NCBI GenBank assembly: GCA_964023205.1
Contig: OZ026841.1
Coordinates: forward strand, 32,750,399-32,814,398
Length of the DNA stretch: 64,000 bases
Direction: 5' to 3'
Source of the DNA: Lutraria lutraria
Lineage: Eukaryota > Mollusca > Bivalvia > Venerida > Mactridae
Positions 23,501 to 35,000 of this stretch are shown here, piece by piece. A program made the position numbers and the translations under genes. Under the pieces are notes generated by a model. The model saw only the letters and a program-made list of their open reading frames with translations. It ran no database searches and was not told where the DNA came from. Each line of letters begins with the position of its first letter. The stretch's first letter is position 1.

Positions 23501-26037
23501 TGAATATACATGAGATATTTCAAAATATTGTATTATATGATACTGTAAACTCTCGAAAACCCGGAATTCCCTGAAAATCAGATTATTTTTCAAGTCCCAT
23601 TTTTCACAGAATTTATCAGAATTTCTCTGAAAACCGGAATTCTCCGAAAACTAGACTTTCAGCGCAGTCAGGTAGGGGTTCAGTTTTCGGGGGTTTTCTG
23701 TACCTGATTCAAGAGCCTTATTAGAATAGGGATCCAGAGTTACAAACTTGAGATTGATCTCAAACTTCAAATCTCTTATCATTAAGATTTGTGAGTGTTT
23801 TGTTTTGCATACATACCATCGGGTAACCGGTTTTCCTTACAATAAGAATAGATCGGACCGTAATTATGATAACCTGTAACTAGGGACCTGGGGAGAAATA
23901 TTCTCATGGCACTGATCCATGTTAATTCATTATGCTGAAATCAGCTTATCATGAATTGTGTGATTAAGAAAGAAAAACAAGATGTATGAATAGGCATTAT
24001 TGTTTTTTGTTTTGAGAAAAGTTCTATGTGAATACTCTCGGCGTCTAGTAATATCATTGATATATACATACAGTTTCTACATTTTTCTCTTGCAGGAGTA
24101 CACAAGTGTCCTTATTCAGCGGTAAGTCGGACATTTCAAAGTTTCTGATTTAATTAGGGTTTGACAAATGTTGGAGTCGTAGCCTTGAGACATGCAAAGA
24201 ACATCAGCATTGTGAAATTAGTTACAAACCATTTGTGAAACTTAATTAATTTAAATTCGAATGAGCACAGTCAGTAAAGTTGGTATCAGGTGTTATGGAA
24301 CTCTGTACAAACATAATTAGTCGTGTTAGGTGTTATATTACTTGCAAGATAATCTATTTTTCTCAGCTAGATGTAGTTTTATGTTATAATGCTGCTAGGG
24401 TATACAACTAGAAACTCTGGCTTGCTTCACAAACTGAATAAAGCGTAAGTTTATTGGTTATTATAAGTTATGTATGCAGTATTGAGGTACAAGTTTTTCT
24501 ATTTCTGAAATTTGACTAGTAAGGATGTATGTTCTGGTATGTACACTCAGATCTGTCTATAACGGCCACTTCTAGGAGAACTTATATGGTCTTTAGGGGT
24601 TGTTTTATTCACATTTAGGGGAAAATTGCATCTTGTTGGGAAAAGGGGAACAAGAACAGGATATAGTACATACATATCCTCACAATATTTAACTACATCA
24701 CTCTATTATGTGGCTACAGACAAAGAGCTATCCTACAGGTTACTCTAAATTAATGATCTTTTTTATCAAAAATGTTTTAAATAAAAATAGAATTATTCTG
24801 AAGAGATGTTTTTTATGAATTCAGTGGAAAATATACCAGTATACACTTTCCAGACAGGGGATTGGGGGAATTTCAGCCCCAAATCAGTCCCCACCAAAAA
24901 AAGCCCCCACTGTCTTTATTGTATCGTATTACTAGCTATTTAAAGATTATTGCAAATATATCATTTAATTAAATTTGCCTTAATGTAGGTCTCACTGTTA
25001 TCCAAAATATTGCTGTGCCTGTGTTTGTCTCTTAATGTTAGATAATTGATGCAGTAAATTGGAAATTGAAATAAAACATCTGTACATCTTGAGGATCATT
25101 TTGTCCCCCTATTGTTATATCAAGATGTCATGGTATTGTTTATCCTGTTTCCTGTTAGCTATAGGTTGGCTTATTAACTTCTCAAGTATGTTTTGTCAAT
25201 AAAGTTAGAAATTTCAGTCTTAAACACTGATTGCCTTTTTGCTTTAATAATTATCTGAAAATATTAATTTTAATACCTTACCATGTTTAATGAATTATTG
25301 TGATTGTCTGCCCTTTTATTTCAGATTCAAATGCATCTTCTAATCTATTTGGTGGAGATGGGGAACTTTTTGGCATTCCCAGTAGCAACCAGAGTGCATC
25401 TGGAGTTTTTGGTGCACAGTCTGGATTTGGTCAACAGTCTGGGACACAGTCTGTTTTCGGTCAGACAACCAGTCAAGCATCAAGTGGAGGACAGACTGGA
25501 ACACAGTCTTTATTTGGACAGTCAACCTTTGGTAAAACTGACCAGTCAACTAATTTATTTGGACAGAATACATTTGGCCAAGCCCAGCCTTCTGCACAGA
25601 CCGGCTTATTTGGTAAACCATCTTCATCTCAGCCTGCTGTACAGACCGGATTGTTCGGTAAACCGTCTTCATCCACCGGACCTTTTAGCCAGGAAGCTTC
25701 TCAAACACCAAAACAATCATTATTTGGGCAGTCAGTGAGCTCTCCTTTTTCACCAGGAGGTGGGTTTGGTTCTACAGCGCCTTCAACTCCATTTGGACAA
25801 TCTAGTGCTCAACCGAAAACATTGTTTGGTTCATCAACCACTGCTGTAGCACCGGATCCAGCTTCGGCTCCTTCAGCACCGGCACCGGCTACAAATAATG
25901 CAGCAACACAACAAACATTGTCTACTTACACTCCTATGGATAAACTAACTTCACAAGAACTAGAACAATTTAAAGCTCCAACTTTTGTACTAGGCTCTAT
26001 ACCGACCAAGCCACCTCCAAAGGAACTCTGCTTTTGA
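14506..26037 (+). CDS. NUP42: nucleoporin NUP42 (NUPL2/hCG1) orthologue, complete, eight exons, 436 aa
   Basis: Exons 14506-14590, 15040-15223, 17111-17208, 17562-17638, 20202-20288, 22195-22235, 24096-24121 and 25325-26037 join to 1311 nt, ATG to TGA. Residues 4-22 form a CCCH zinc finger (C-x7-C-x5-C-x3-H, MPVCKFFMQGSC start, KCWNEHP as in the human protein). A middle region contains GFTDISPEEMRLEAYEAL, matching human GFTDISPEELRLEYHNFL. The last exon holds about 15 FG dipeptides in LFG/FGQ contexts. The C-terminus (TPMDKLTSQELEQF, then IPTKPPPKEL) matches the human segment that binds GLE1. NUP42 sits on the cytoplasmic face of the nuclear pore and helps GLE1 activate DDX19 (yeast Dbp5) in mRNA export. 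Human NUP42 is 423 aa, so the length fits. Confidence 0.97.
15040..15223 (+). CDS. NUP42: NUP42 exon 2
   Basis: Gly- and Gln-rich linker with two FG dipeptides (QLFGKK, DSFGQN) and ending LSPADIV. Acceptor TTCAG, donor GTAAGT, phase 1 to phase 2. Confidence 0.93.
15635..16230. mobile_element. fold-back element, about 600 bp
   Basis: GTCGAGAGCGAGTTCGATTA (15635 on, continuing ATAACTATAG) is matched in inverted form at 16202-16230 (CTATAGTTGTTTATCGAACT...). The interior carries further partial inversions of the same words (AGTCGT, CGAACC, GACTAG). No coding frame. Boundaries may extend some tens of bases. Confidence 0.6.
16650..16712. repeat. short GC-rich palindromic island
   Basis: In AT-rich intron DNA, about 60 bases are strongly GC-rich and contain CCCGC-TTC-GCGGG (stem-loop) and GCCCGGGACCCG/CGGGCCCCGG words. 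The origin is unknown, probably the end of a dispersed repeat. Confidence 0.6.
17111..17208 (+). CDS. NUP42: NUP42 exon 3
   Basis: Encodes KGLAGEVSTTWEGGKMWPFS and LPSLPG. It aligns with the human stretch around VKDMEVWESSGQWMFS. Confidence 0.94.
17562..17638 (+). CDS. NUP42: NUP42 exon 4
   Basis: FTDISPEEMRLEAYEAL followed by KQGSIQSY; the most conserved internal block. Acceptor TTATAG, donor GTATGT. Confidence 0.95.
18027..18620. repeat. 34-bp minisatellite, about 17.5 copies
   Basis: Unit built from GGTTTACTGTCTGTATTC and AACTAAAAACTGGTTA. Almost all copies are exactly 34 bp; two adjacent ones share a one-base deletion (ACTGGTAAGTTT), indicating a recent local duplication. It lies in NUP42 intron 4. 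Confidence 0.95.
19063..19220. mobile_element. 158-bp TA-flanked inverted-repeat element (Tc1/mariner-like termini)
   Basis: TA then CAGTGCAACCTCT at the left, AGAGGTTGTACTG then TA at the right: inverted termini beginning CAGT with a TA target duplication, as in the Tc1/mariner superfamily. Interior copies of GAGGTTGTTGCTCTA. Non-coding. A decayed relative lies at 1833-2018. Confidence 0.75.
19561..19628. repeat. short hairpin-forming repeat
   Basis: CAGTAAATC-CTC and GAG-CGATTTACTG are inverted with one bulge and a loop of about 45 nt; possibly a collapsed small transposon. Confidence 0.5.
20202..20288 (+). CDS. NUP42: NUP42 exon 5
   Basis: 29 codons, IQKVEAAFNQVNVQRQELRN then MSLKQKL, probably helical. 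Phase 0 on both sides, acceptor TTCCAG, donor GTGAAT. Confidence 0.92.
20526..20752 (-). mobile_element. tRNA-derived SINE, copy 2
   Basis: Reading the - strand from 20752: GAGTGGTTAAGG (A box, 20724-20740) and GGTTCGTGCCC (B box, 20667-20677) form an internal RNA polymerase III promoter at tRNA-like spacing. A conserved body and a tail resembling copy 1 (TGAAAAGGGGCG) follow. It is antisense to NUP42 in intron 5. Confidence 0.85.
21418..22060. mobile_element. mollusc-type repeat with internal tandem units and 3' hairpin, copy 1
   Basis: Contains about two and a half tandem units of about 150 bp (each with AGAGCTTAGATATTTGGT and ACAAGTTTGTTA-like words) and ends with GAGCGATATAGGGCCATCTTGGCCCTCTTGTTT, in which AGGGCCA and TGGCCCT pair. 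The 5' hairpin seen in copy 2 is missing. It lies in NUP42 intron 5. Confidence 0.8.
22195..22235 (+). CDS. NUP42: NUP42 micro-exon 6
   Basis: 41 nt encoding ISFIEDCRRKKSS plus two bases. Donor GTAAGT, acceptor CTTCAG. Accepted because the phases fit both neighbours. Confidence 0.85.
22302..22450. repeat. inverted-repeat segment with CCAAT-type palindrome
   Basis: AACCAGTCTGA and TCAGACTGGTT face each other around the 44-bp CCATTGG...ACCAATCAGA module at 22364-22407, which recurs at 26334 and 55345. Confidence 0.6.
23543..23700. mobile_element. 158-bp TA-flanked inverted-repeat element, second family
   Basis: TACTGTAAACTCTCGAAAAC at the left is matched by GTTTTCGGGGGTTTTCTGTA at the right. 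Interior CCGGAATTC / GAATTCTCCG words are also inverted. Non-coding; in NUP42 intron 6. Confidence 0.6.
24096..24121 (+). CDS. NUP42: NUP42 micro-exon 7
   Basis: Only 26 nt, encoding STQVSLFS between split Gly and Asp codons. Flanked by TTGCAG and GTAAGT. It links the helical region to the FG exon in frame; leaving it out would shift the frame. Confidence 0.8.
25325..26037 (+). CDS. NUP42: NUP42 exon 8 (FG repeats and GLE1-binding C-terminus)
   Basis: 236 codons plus TGA. About 15 FG dipeptides, including two tandem AQTGLFGKPSSS / VQTGLFGKPSSS units, a Pro/Ala spacer, and the conserved C-terminal segment DKLTSQELEQF to KPPPKELCF. Confidence 0.97.
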
Positions 26038-26202
26038 TGAAGTGTGATGTCTATATTCTTTGTTGCTGTTATAGACTTGTGAATAGTCAGTCAGCTGTAT
26101 GTAACAGCTCTGTCTGTCACAGTGAGGACAAATATGTATAATGTGTGTTTATACTCTGAACTATGAATATACATGGTATATATAGCTCAAAATCATGCAC
26201 TG

Positions 26203-26208
26203 ATTAAA
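26203..26208 (+). promoter_or_regulatory. possible NUP42 poly(A) signal ATTAAA
   Basis: ATTAAA 165 bases after the stop; a canonical AATAAA also occurs at 26629-26634. Which is used cannot be told from sequence. Confidence 0.35.
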
Positions 26209-26432
26209 AAAGAAAGTTTGGCTTCAGTTTGAATTATGCCAATAACTGTTTTGGTTGAATTCTTGCACAAATTAAGCATAGAGATTGAAGCTTAAAAGTG
26301 GAGTTAAGAGAAAAGTCTTTGAATCCAGCTGTGTTATTGGTTAATTTTAAGTTATGTTTTGAAACAACCAATCAGATGCTAAAGTTTCATGATACATGTA
26401 GCCTCTGTGTTGATATGTCAGCCTTATAACCA

Positions 26433-26756
26433 TGAGATTGCAGGGATTTTTTTGGGGCGATTTTATAGCCGAAATTCGGTCATATTCCCAATGGAAAATA
26501 GTATCTTTTTTTCCCAATTCACAGACAAAAATTCCCAATCCAAAAAAAAAAAATTTTTATAAGTTCATTAACATCACTATTGGTAGTAAATACCTTATTC
26601 TGCTACTGTTTTATGTGTAAATAAGTAGAATAAATTGAACATTGCAAAAATTGTAGTTATGCATTTTTTCCCAATTTTGATTACAACACCGCGAAAATTC
26701 CCAAGCCCAAGGGTATGGGTCATATTCCCAAAATACCGAGAAAAAAACCTGCATTG
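26433..26756. repeat. fold-back repeat, about 320 bp
   Basis: ATTGCAGGGATTTTTTT and CATATTCCCA at the left recur inverted at the right (TCATATTCCCA...AAAAAAACCTGCAT). TTCCCAATT words repeat inside. Fragments with the same flavour (CCCCATTCCCC) occur near 17690. Confidence 0.55.
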
Positions 26757-26857
26757 TGTTTAACAATTGATAGATCATGAACTCTTTGGTTTATGAAATC
26801 AGCCAAGGTAATGCTACCATGGTTACATTACATTGTTTTTCTTTCTGTTGGTAATAT

Positions 26858-26886
26858 CAGAGACGTATAATACTTATACGTCTCTG
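26858..26886. repeat. perfect 13-bp palindrome with 3-nt loop
   Basis: CAGAGACGTATAA, loop TAC, TTATACGTCTCTG, with GGTAATAT on both outer sides as direct repeats. It lies just beyond the NUP42 3' end. Confidence 0.9.
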
Positions 26887-29800
26887 GTAATATGTAATAT
26901 CTTACCTTAAAACGATTGAAGTAACTTGTCTCTGGAAGTACATGAAATTCATTAAGACTGTCATGTGTTACTTTCTCTGTGAATGATTGTAGTTAGCAAG
27001 TGATCTTTTCACAGTAATTGAATTTAATTGAATGATGGTTGTAACTCTCAAGAGTAGATAATTATGTCCTACTTTGTTTTGTCTATAGTTCATACTTTGT
27101 ATAAGTTGAGCATGTCAGTGACATTGGAATAACTGTGTTAAATGTTAACAAAGTCAGTTGTTTGTTACCAGGAAGATTTTGTAACCTAATATGGATGGGA
27201 CTGAAAGTCAAGTCACATAAAATTTTCGGGTTTTAGAATTTTGGGGATTGTAGTGTTAGGGATGGCGGGATGTGTTGTAATTATGTTTTTTTTTCTAGGA
27301 ATCCTTGTCTGATCTATGGTGTTGTTTATTTCAGGATAGATATACTTGAGTGTGACCTTTATTTACAGATGACTGTTCACTCAGGTGTCACTGCATTTTA
27401 ATTTGTAAGCCTCATTCACCATAATGGATATATATATATATTTGATTTTAGATTATTATGAAAATGAAAAAAGAATGTATAGTGTTGGTCAATGTCTCAT
27501 GTTACTGTAAACACCCAATTTGTGAAAGAAAAAGATAATTCTTCAACTTTTTTTCACTTTTACTTTATTTTAACCATATTCATATAAATGATACAATGGT
27601 ATACAGATAAACAGCATACAAACAATGTACATGTATAAAATGTATATTTTCAGTAGGTTATAAAGTTACGGTTTGGGGAAGTATATCAGTAGTTTGGAAA
27701 ACAACAAAAAGAAACTTATAATTCTGAAGTATTTCCAGTATAGAATTTGAATTATACCTATGTAATACACAGTTATTTAGCAGACAGAATATGTATAGAC
27801 ATAAGTTTAAATAATATTATTGTAAGCTCAATACCATTTTAGAAATTTAACTTTTACATTTATGTAAACAAAAACAGCTGAATACTGATTTAAGCATTGC
27901 AATGTAAAAGAAACAACTCTGATTCAAGCACCAATAGCCTGGAATTAGAAACAAGAAAAAGGAAAAAATGGATTATGTGGTAATACATGTTAATAACTTT
28001 ACCATGAAATATAATATACATATTAACATGATATCAAAATATATCCATGAAGAATATGAACGTCTTCATTCCCTAGATTAACTGAGTGCATAGAATAGCA
28101 GATAATTTGTATTAAGTATCTGACAATTAATTAGAACTATTCATATCACTGTTGAATACTTAACCAGTACCATTCAAGGGCCATAACTCTTAACTGTCAA
28201 TGAGAGACTGAGCTAGAAATCTATCTCAGTCTTTAAGCATAAACATTGTGTTTCAGTAAGACAGGAGGAGTCTCTGGGGATTTCATGTCCTATCAATATC
28301 TAAGTGACTTATCTAGCTTTAGTGATGGCGATGACCAGAGGTGTATACTTGGGTAAGAATGACTGACCTTCCATGAGCTAGATGGACCGCTTCCTCAAAC
28401 ATATCTCAGGTGGGATACTCATAGCAGTAAGAGGCTAATGATTAGTGAACAGAGTCTAAAACCACTTTACCTTGGAGGCCCACTACCATGGTGTGGATCC
28501 TGAACAATTATGAATTGTCATAACTACTCTTTGAACATTTAAAATAGAAACTTTAAAGGGTGACTTCTTGTGGTAACTTACATTATAATCAGCTGTTATT
28601 GTAGGATAATTTGATGAATTAAATATTATCTTTTATTAGTACTAGAATAGTCCTTGAGGGCCTCACATGTGCAAAAAACTTTTGGGTACCCACACTGTAA
28701 TGTATTCTAAGTTGAGGTCTGGGATATGCCTCGGTCTATACAAATGTGACAATGTTTTCCTATAAAAACTTCTAATAATGTGTGACACTCAAGAATAAGT
28801 TGAATAGAGAGAGTTGAAATGAATAGACTGTGATGATTTGTTTGTTATATATCTCCATATTTATATTTTAGTAAACAGGGTTCTCTAGAGGTGTTTGAAG
28901 TTGAGGTTTAGATGCAACCCTTAGCTGATGAAACAAAAATCAGCAAAATTTCTTACCATGGAAAGAACAGATTGGACCAGTTGGTACAATTCTAAAAAGT
29001 CAGAATCCTTATTTTACTAATTTCAAGAGTGAAAACAATACCATTTTAGGGGTTTAATGAAAGCCCTCCCCTATCTCGATCATCTCAAATGATAAAATGT
29101 GAGAACAAATTTTTAAGTCATCTGTCTGATCCAAATTCCATTTGTGATATTGCTCGTACTGACATTTAACTGATATATAATTTCTGCCATATTTAGAAAA
29201 TAATATTTTTCAGAGGCAGACTTATGTCTATTGAAAATTTGTCCTGGAAAATTTCCAAACACTTCTTTTCTGGTAAAATGTGGAGTCTAAACTATTTGTA
29301 GGTGTTTGTCTGTTTATGAGGTTATAGAATTGAAAAATTCTCTGCTACAATAGGGCAGACACTTTGTTGTTGAAAATAACAGTATAAGTTATTGAATTTC
29401 ATATTTAGAATTTTATGCATTATATATATGTTGCATAAAATTCAAAATATGAACGATAACTGGTTTACAGCTTGTCCTAATTTCTGTACATTTACATACT
29501 GCAGGCTACTTACTGCAGTCAATGTAACATTTCTGCACTATTCTAATCATAACTTGTGTGGCATTTTATCCGGCAACTTATTTTCTCCATCCCAATTTCT
29601 CAGCACAATATCATGCAATATGTGTTCCAAATTTTAAATGAAATGTGACAACCCTCTCCAAAGGTATTATTTCTTGTATTATATATTGTACAATTCATCT
29701 CATGATTTTATTCTCCATGCCATTTCTTCATCCATTAATGTTGGAACTTTTGAACTTTTCATATTTTGACTTAATACTTGGAACATGATCATTAGACTGC

Positions 29801-30337
29801 TGGTATTTAAATCAGATGTGCTTTCAGTTAAAGAAAATGCTGTTTGCAGAAAATGTTTGCAAACACTAATAGAGTTGTGTGCAAAAAAAATGGTATGGCG
29901 AGGTGTAAAACGTGGATCCACGGATCCAAGATAGAATACCAGTATAAAGAGGAAATAATGGGATGTTACGGAACCATTCTTTATTAATTTGCAGAATAAG
30001 ACCAATGTGGTACTGAATAAAAGCTGAATATTGCAGGTCTCTGTACATCCAAATCCACAGATCTGCATTTTACATTTTGCCGGAAGCCGTCTTGATAGGT
30101 TACAAAGGATTCACTTTTTCTGTTGCAATACATCTGCGGGAAACGTTTTCATTGGTGAACACACTGCAGACGTCCTTCCAGTATACATGTAGTTCGGTCA
30201 AAAGTATTTTTTTCATAAATTATGTTTTATTCTTTTGATAAATCATTGATTTCTGAAGGTAAGATTTTATTTCCATGAAAATATGCACTGGTCATTTATC
30301 ATAGTGTACACTGCTCTTGAGCGTATAAATGGAAGTT

Positions 30338-30495
30338 AGTTTGTTTCTGGTTATGTGCTCAGTAAAAATAGGGCAAGTAGGAAGGCTTATTTTTCTTCCG
30401 AACTGAAAGCGTGTGATATGGTAAAAAAAGTGAGAAAATATATCGTTCCTCACATCTAATAAAAAGTATTGGGTTGCAGGGAAAGATTATTTTTG
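30338..30495. repeat. dispersed repeat, copy 1 (related to 42757-42922)
   Basis: Shares GTTTGTTTCTGGTTATGTGCTC, then AAAAATAGGGCAAGTAGG, and ends with a GGTTGCAGGG segment; the copy at 42757 follows the same order with scattered changes. Type unknown. Confidence 0.65.
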
Positions 30496-31205
30496 TATGC
30501 CTGAAAGCCTTCATATTGTGCTGGTTTGAGTTTTATTCCATGACAAGTACATCGTTTAACAACACTTTAAAGTGCCTACTTATCAATCAGGTAGTATTAA
30601 ATTTTAGTAACATAATTAGTTTGTGCAATATGTGCCCCTATAGCCACAACACTTAAACGTTTTTGTTTAGTATTTTGTTCATTTTGATGATGAATCTTTC
30701 TGGGAATCTGCTGTATTATGAGCCTGCATAGCTACAGATCTTATCACAATCACTCAAGTGATTTCAAGTGACCATTAACTTTAACTCTGATGCAGTTTCA
30801 GTGTCTCTACAGTATTGTTACTTCTTGTTTTTCAGTTTAAGCCCACATACAGCTGAGTTGGTTTTATATTAGAACAAGGGAAATTTAAACAGCATTTCTT
30901 TGTTTAATGAACATTAAAAATCATGAATTAGAAAACAGAATGTGAAGCGTCTCACGATAGAAGTCTCAGGTCTCAGAAAGTGTTCTAAAAATATCATACT
31001 GTTAAAGTTTGGAGAGCTTGAAATTATTAAATATACCGGTACACAATTTTGTATACATACATTAAATTGAAATACTCAAAAATAAAAATTGATCAAATGA
31101 ATGAAAAAAAAATCTGACAAAATCGCCCCTGCCTAAAACATTGACACAATAGTTACCTCCCTTGTTGTGTGATGTCATTGTTGACATTGCTCAATGTCTT
31201 ATTTT

Positions 31206-32058
31206 TAGCTCACCTGGCACAGTGTGCCAAGGTGAGTTTTTAGGATCAAGCTTTGTTTGTCGTCAACAATGTCTTTAAACAACATCTCCTAAACCACTTG
31301 GTCAATTTCAACCAAACTTCACAAGTGTGTTCCTTGTTTGAAGCTCTACCAAAGTTGTTCAAAGATTTCCATTCCGTGGAAAATTAAAAAATCTTCTTGT
31401 CCAAAAGCACTAGGCCTAGAGCTAAGATATTTGGTATGTAGCATTGTCTAGTGGCAGGGTCAAAGTTGGTCCTGCCCTGGGCGTCACTTGGTTTATATAG
31501 GCTTTTTAATTTTAAAAAATCTTCTCCAAAACCACAAGGCCTAGAGCTTAGATATTTAGTATATAGCATTTTCTTTTGGACCTCTACCAAGTTTGCTCAA
31601 ATTATGGCCACAGGATGAAAATCCCCCCCCCCCTCCGTTTACTCTATTTTATATTGGAAAATTAAAAATCTTCTTGATCAAAACCACGAGGCCTAGAGCT
31701 AAGATATTTGGTATGTAGCATTGTCTACTGGATATCTACTGAGCTTGTTCAAATTATTGCCACGGGGTAAAAATTGGCCCGGTCCTGGATGTCACTTGAT
31801 TTATACAGGCCTATATCGGAAAATTAAAAAAAATCTTCTTGTCCCAAACCACAGGCCTAGAGCTTAAATATTTTGTATGTAGCATTGTCTTGTAGACTTC
31901 TACCAAGTTTATGCAAATCATGGCCCCAAGGTCAATATTGGCCCTGTCCAGGGGTAGATAACTTTTTACCATGACAAATAAATTCCCTTGATTAAATTAT
32001 CCTTAAAGTGTTACGATACTCAGGTGAGCGATACAGGGCCATCATGGCCCTCTTGTTT
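31206..32058. mobile_element. mollusc-type repeat with hairpin ends and four internal tandem units, copy 2
   Basis: Begins AGCTCACCTGGCACA, which pairs with TGTGCCAAGGTGAG to form a terminal hairpin. Four tandem units of about 130-160 bp follow, each with AGGCCTAGAGCTAAGATATT-like words. It ends CAGGTGAGCGATACAGGGCC then ATCATGGCCCT, another hairpin. The terminal CTCACCTG and CAGGTGAG are inverted to each other. No protein encoded. Confidence 0.85.
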
Positions 32059-35000
32059 TATGATTTGACTTGCTTTTTTCTCGATTGAAATTTTTCCACA
32101 TCCCTTTAAATAATCTTAAAAGTTACCATATTCTGTTATTTTGGTGTACATGTATATATTTTTATGGAACTATAAGTACCATTCGACATGCAATTTATAA
32201 ACTAGTTCCTGTTTCATGTTGCAGTGAAAGACGATACAGTTGTTTCCATGAGTACTTCCAGGATTTTTACTTTATATAGGTAGGCTAGTCTGGTAACTGT
32301 AGCATCTGATTGGTTAGATCAAATAAACCTCTTCCAGTGTAAACAAGTAATTAAATGTCACAGTTGGACAAGTTGTCAGACTCAAACATTTGGAAAACCA
32401 TGCTTTAAGGTTATATAACCTGAGATCAGTCTCCTAGCTCTAGTGTTAATTATGATAAGAAAATAATAACATTATTGATGAACTGTGTATTATTCTGATA
32501 ATTTACCTGAATATGGCAGGCAAACCTGTGTTGGTGTCCATCTCCAAATAAATGCCATCATGAGAATTAAGGCCATTCTTTTAATAACTGTCGTTGATTT
32601 TTAGAACAAAATGACCTCCGAATAAAAGCTGATTCTCAGTAAATGCCTGTCTTTCCCAAGGGTGGCCTTAATTCATTGGTTTGACTGTATTTATATATTA
32701 ATCAGCTCTATATTTTTAATACATTGAGAATAGAATTGAGATATGAGCTCAGACTGTTCTCAAGTTTTATATCCTCAGGGCCATACCGATGTATAAGGGT
32801 TGAGTTTAAACTCATTTTACACTATTGCACAAATCAACATGCACTGCTGTGGCAGTATCAATGCTTAAGACAGATAAATATATTCCTTTATCTGACCTAA
32901 ATTTCTGGACATTCTTGGATACAAATGATAACAAACAAGATTGTTAATAGGTAACATTACTCATATTTATTACTTCATATGTTCACCAAAAAAAATCAAA
33001 TGTTACGATCTTTTAATCAAACAGAATTACTATATTAAGCAGATAATTTGTTAACGTAAGCACATAGATGATTATATACAATGTATGAAGAAAGAAAAGA
33101 GAAAAAAACATATATTATACTTGTTTTAATGCATGATGCAAAACAATGTTTTAGAACTAGTCTTTAATGTTATACATGGTCAAAATATTCCACCAATGTT
33201 ATGAAGACAATCAAATGTACACACAATAATAATATTATGTACAACATTCACATAATGTTACATAAAGATCAAAAACAAGGGCGAATAACTATCAACATTC
33301 TCTAAGCAATCAAATGATGGTAGCCTCTCCTTAAATAAAGATAGAAAAGTCATTCAATGGGAGAAATGGAAAGAGGTTTCCTAAATGAAGAAAATTATTT
33401 TTCTGACAAATTCGGAAAGAACTTGACAATTTCAAACATCGCAACTAAGAAAAGATTAATGTCTAGTGCTGAATGGATCTTACAGAAATATTACATGATA
33501 AATAATTCACATTAAATTTGACCTTAAACACCAATATGTCTGAAATACAAATCAGAGTTAAAAAATCACTTAAATATGCACGCAACTATTTGAGAAAGTT
33601 CCATTATTGATAAGAATACAGAAAAAATATAAAACTTCCGTGGTGGTCCTTACACACTCGTAACAGCTGAATGGCAACCGTAAATTAAATATCTCAGAAA
33701 ATGTGCGATTCTATATCTTACAAATACATAGATTTGGCTAATTACTTTTACAGAGTTTCGTTCCGACAGAAATGAAGCGGTAACGCGCAAACTATAAAAA
33801 AAATCACCAGCAAGTGTTATCCCCATTTAGTGTAACTATCTTGTACTAGAAGTAAACACAAAAATAATACAGAGAAATATTTTGATGAGAATAAATCAAC
33901 AGTTGGGTGTATATCACAAAACTTTAGAGACAATAAGATAATTAGATAATATTAAGTGAAGAAAATAAATTATTTGTCGGCTTAGTAGAAAATTGAAGTG
34001 GGGCCATTCTTTGCCCTTTTTCTTTACCAAGCCATGGAAGCAATTTTTGCTACTGTTTGGAATTTTACCAAAACCATAGCAACAGATCTCATATTTTTTT
34101 AAATATGGATACAAAAATTGTATACAGGTAATTTAATTTATAGAACAAATAGAAATAAGAAAGCATATCTAATTAAGGAGAGTTGTTATGGATAATGAAC
34201 TGTGATAAAAAAACTTGTACATGCCATTTAAATGTCTTTCATTCCTGTGCCATTTATGCATCTACGCAAATCAATTAACAAATATTTTAGTCAATAAGAT
34301 CAAATCAAATATAAAATTTGAGGAAGTGTATATATAATATATATATACATCTTTTCAGTGACTTAATCAGCCTATACAACTGTCACATCAATTGTCACTA
34401 TAAAATATCAATTCCTATATAACAATTAAGAATATTTGATTTTTATCATTCTTTAGGATTTAAAAATAAATAAAAATATTTATTTTCACTTTCTCACACA
34501 AATTATTCAATTAAAACATTTTTCTAACCACAATCAAACATAGTATTTAATTTCATTCACAACTTCTGTAGCAAGCAAGCAAATGAGCTTATTCTTATTT
34601 TATTAAAAGTTATGACATTATCTTGACTACATCAACTGTACACCAGTAGCCAAAATATCACACATTATGTGACATATACATAATATATATTACATGAATG
34701 GAAATAGTCTTTCATAAATATATGTATTTAAAAATCACACACACACACATGTAAACACACAAAATATTTCCTTAACTGTCCTTTAGGCCTAATTCTGATT
34801 TCATAAATCACGTCATTGTTTTTTTTGCAAATATCTTTAGTATGTAAATAAACTTTTTTAAGAAATTTTGTGAAAAAAGGACCAGATACCCTAAAATTTC
34901 CTAATAATTGTAACCTATAATGGTAAGCAAAAACTTAATCATGAAAAAAGTCACTTTTAAAAAAATATGATAATTTGATTTTAACTACAAAAAAATTAAT

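Noticed and set aside
25304..25738. 144-codon frame overlapping the FG exon of NUP42
   Set aside because: Shifted-frame shadow of the FG repeats; the in-frame product matches NUP42.
28257..28352. Exon-like block (acceptor TTTCAG, 31 open codons, donor GTAAGA)
   Set aside because: No family recognised, no partner exons of fitting phase nearby, and 31 open codons in one frame is not unusual.
31384..31590. 68-codon - strand frame
   Set aside because: Lies wholly in the internal tandem units of the repeat at 31206-32058.
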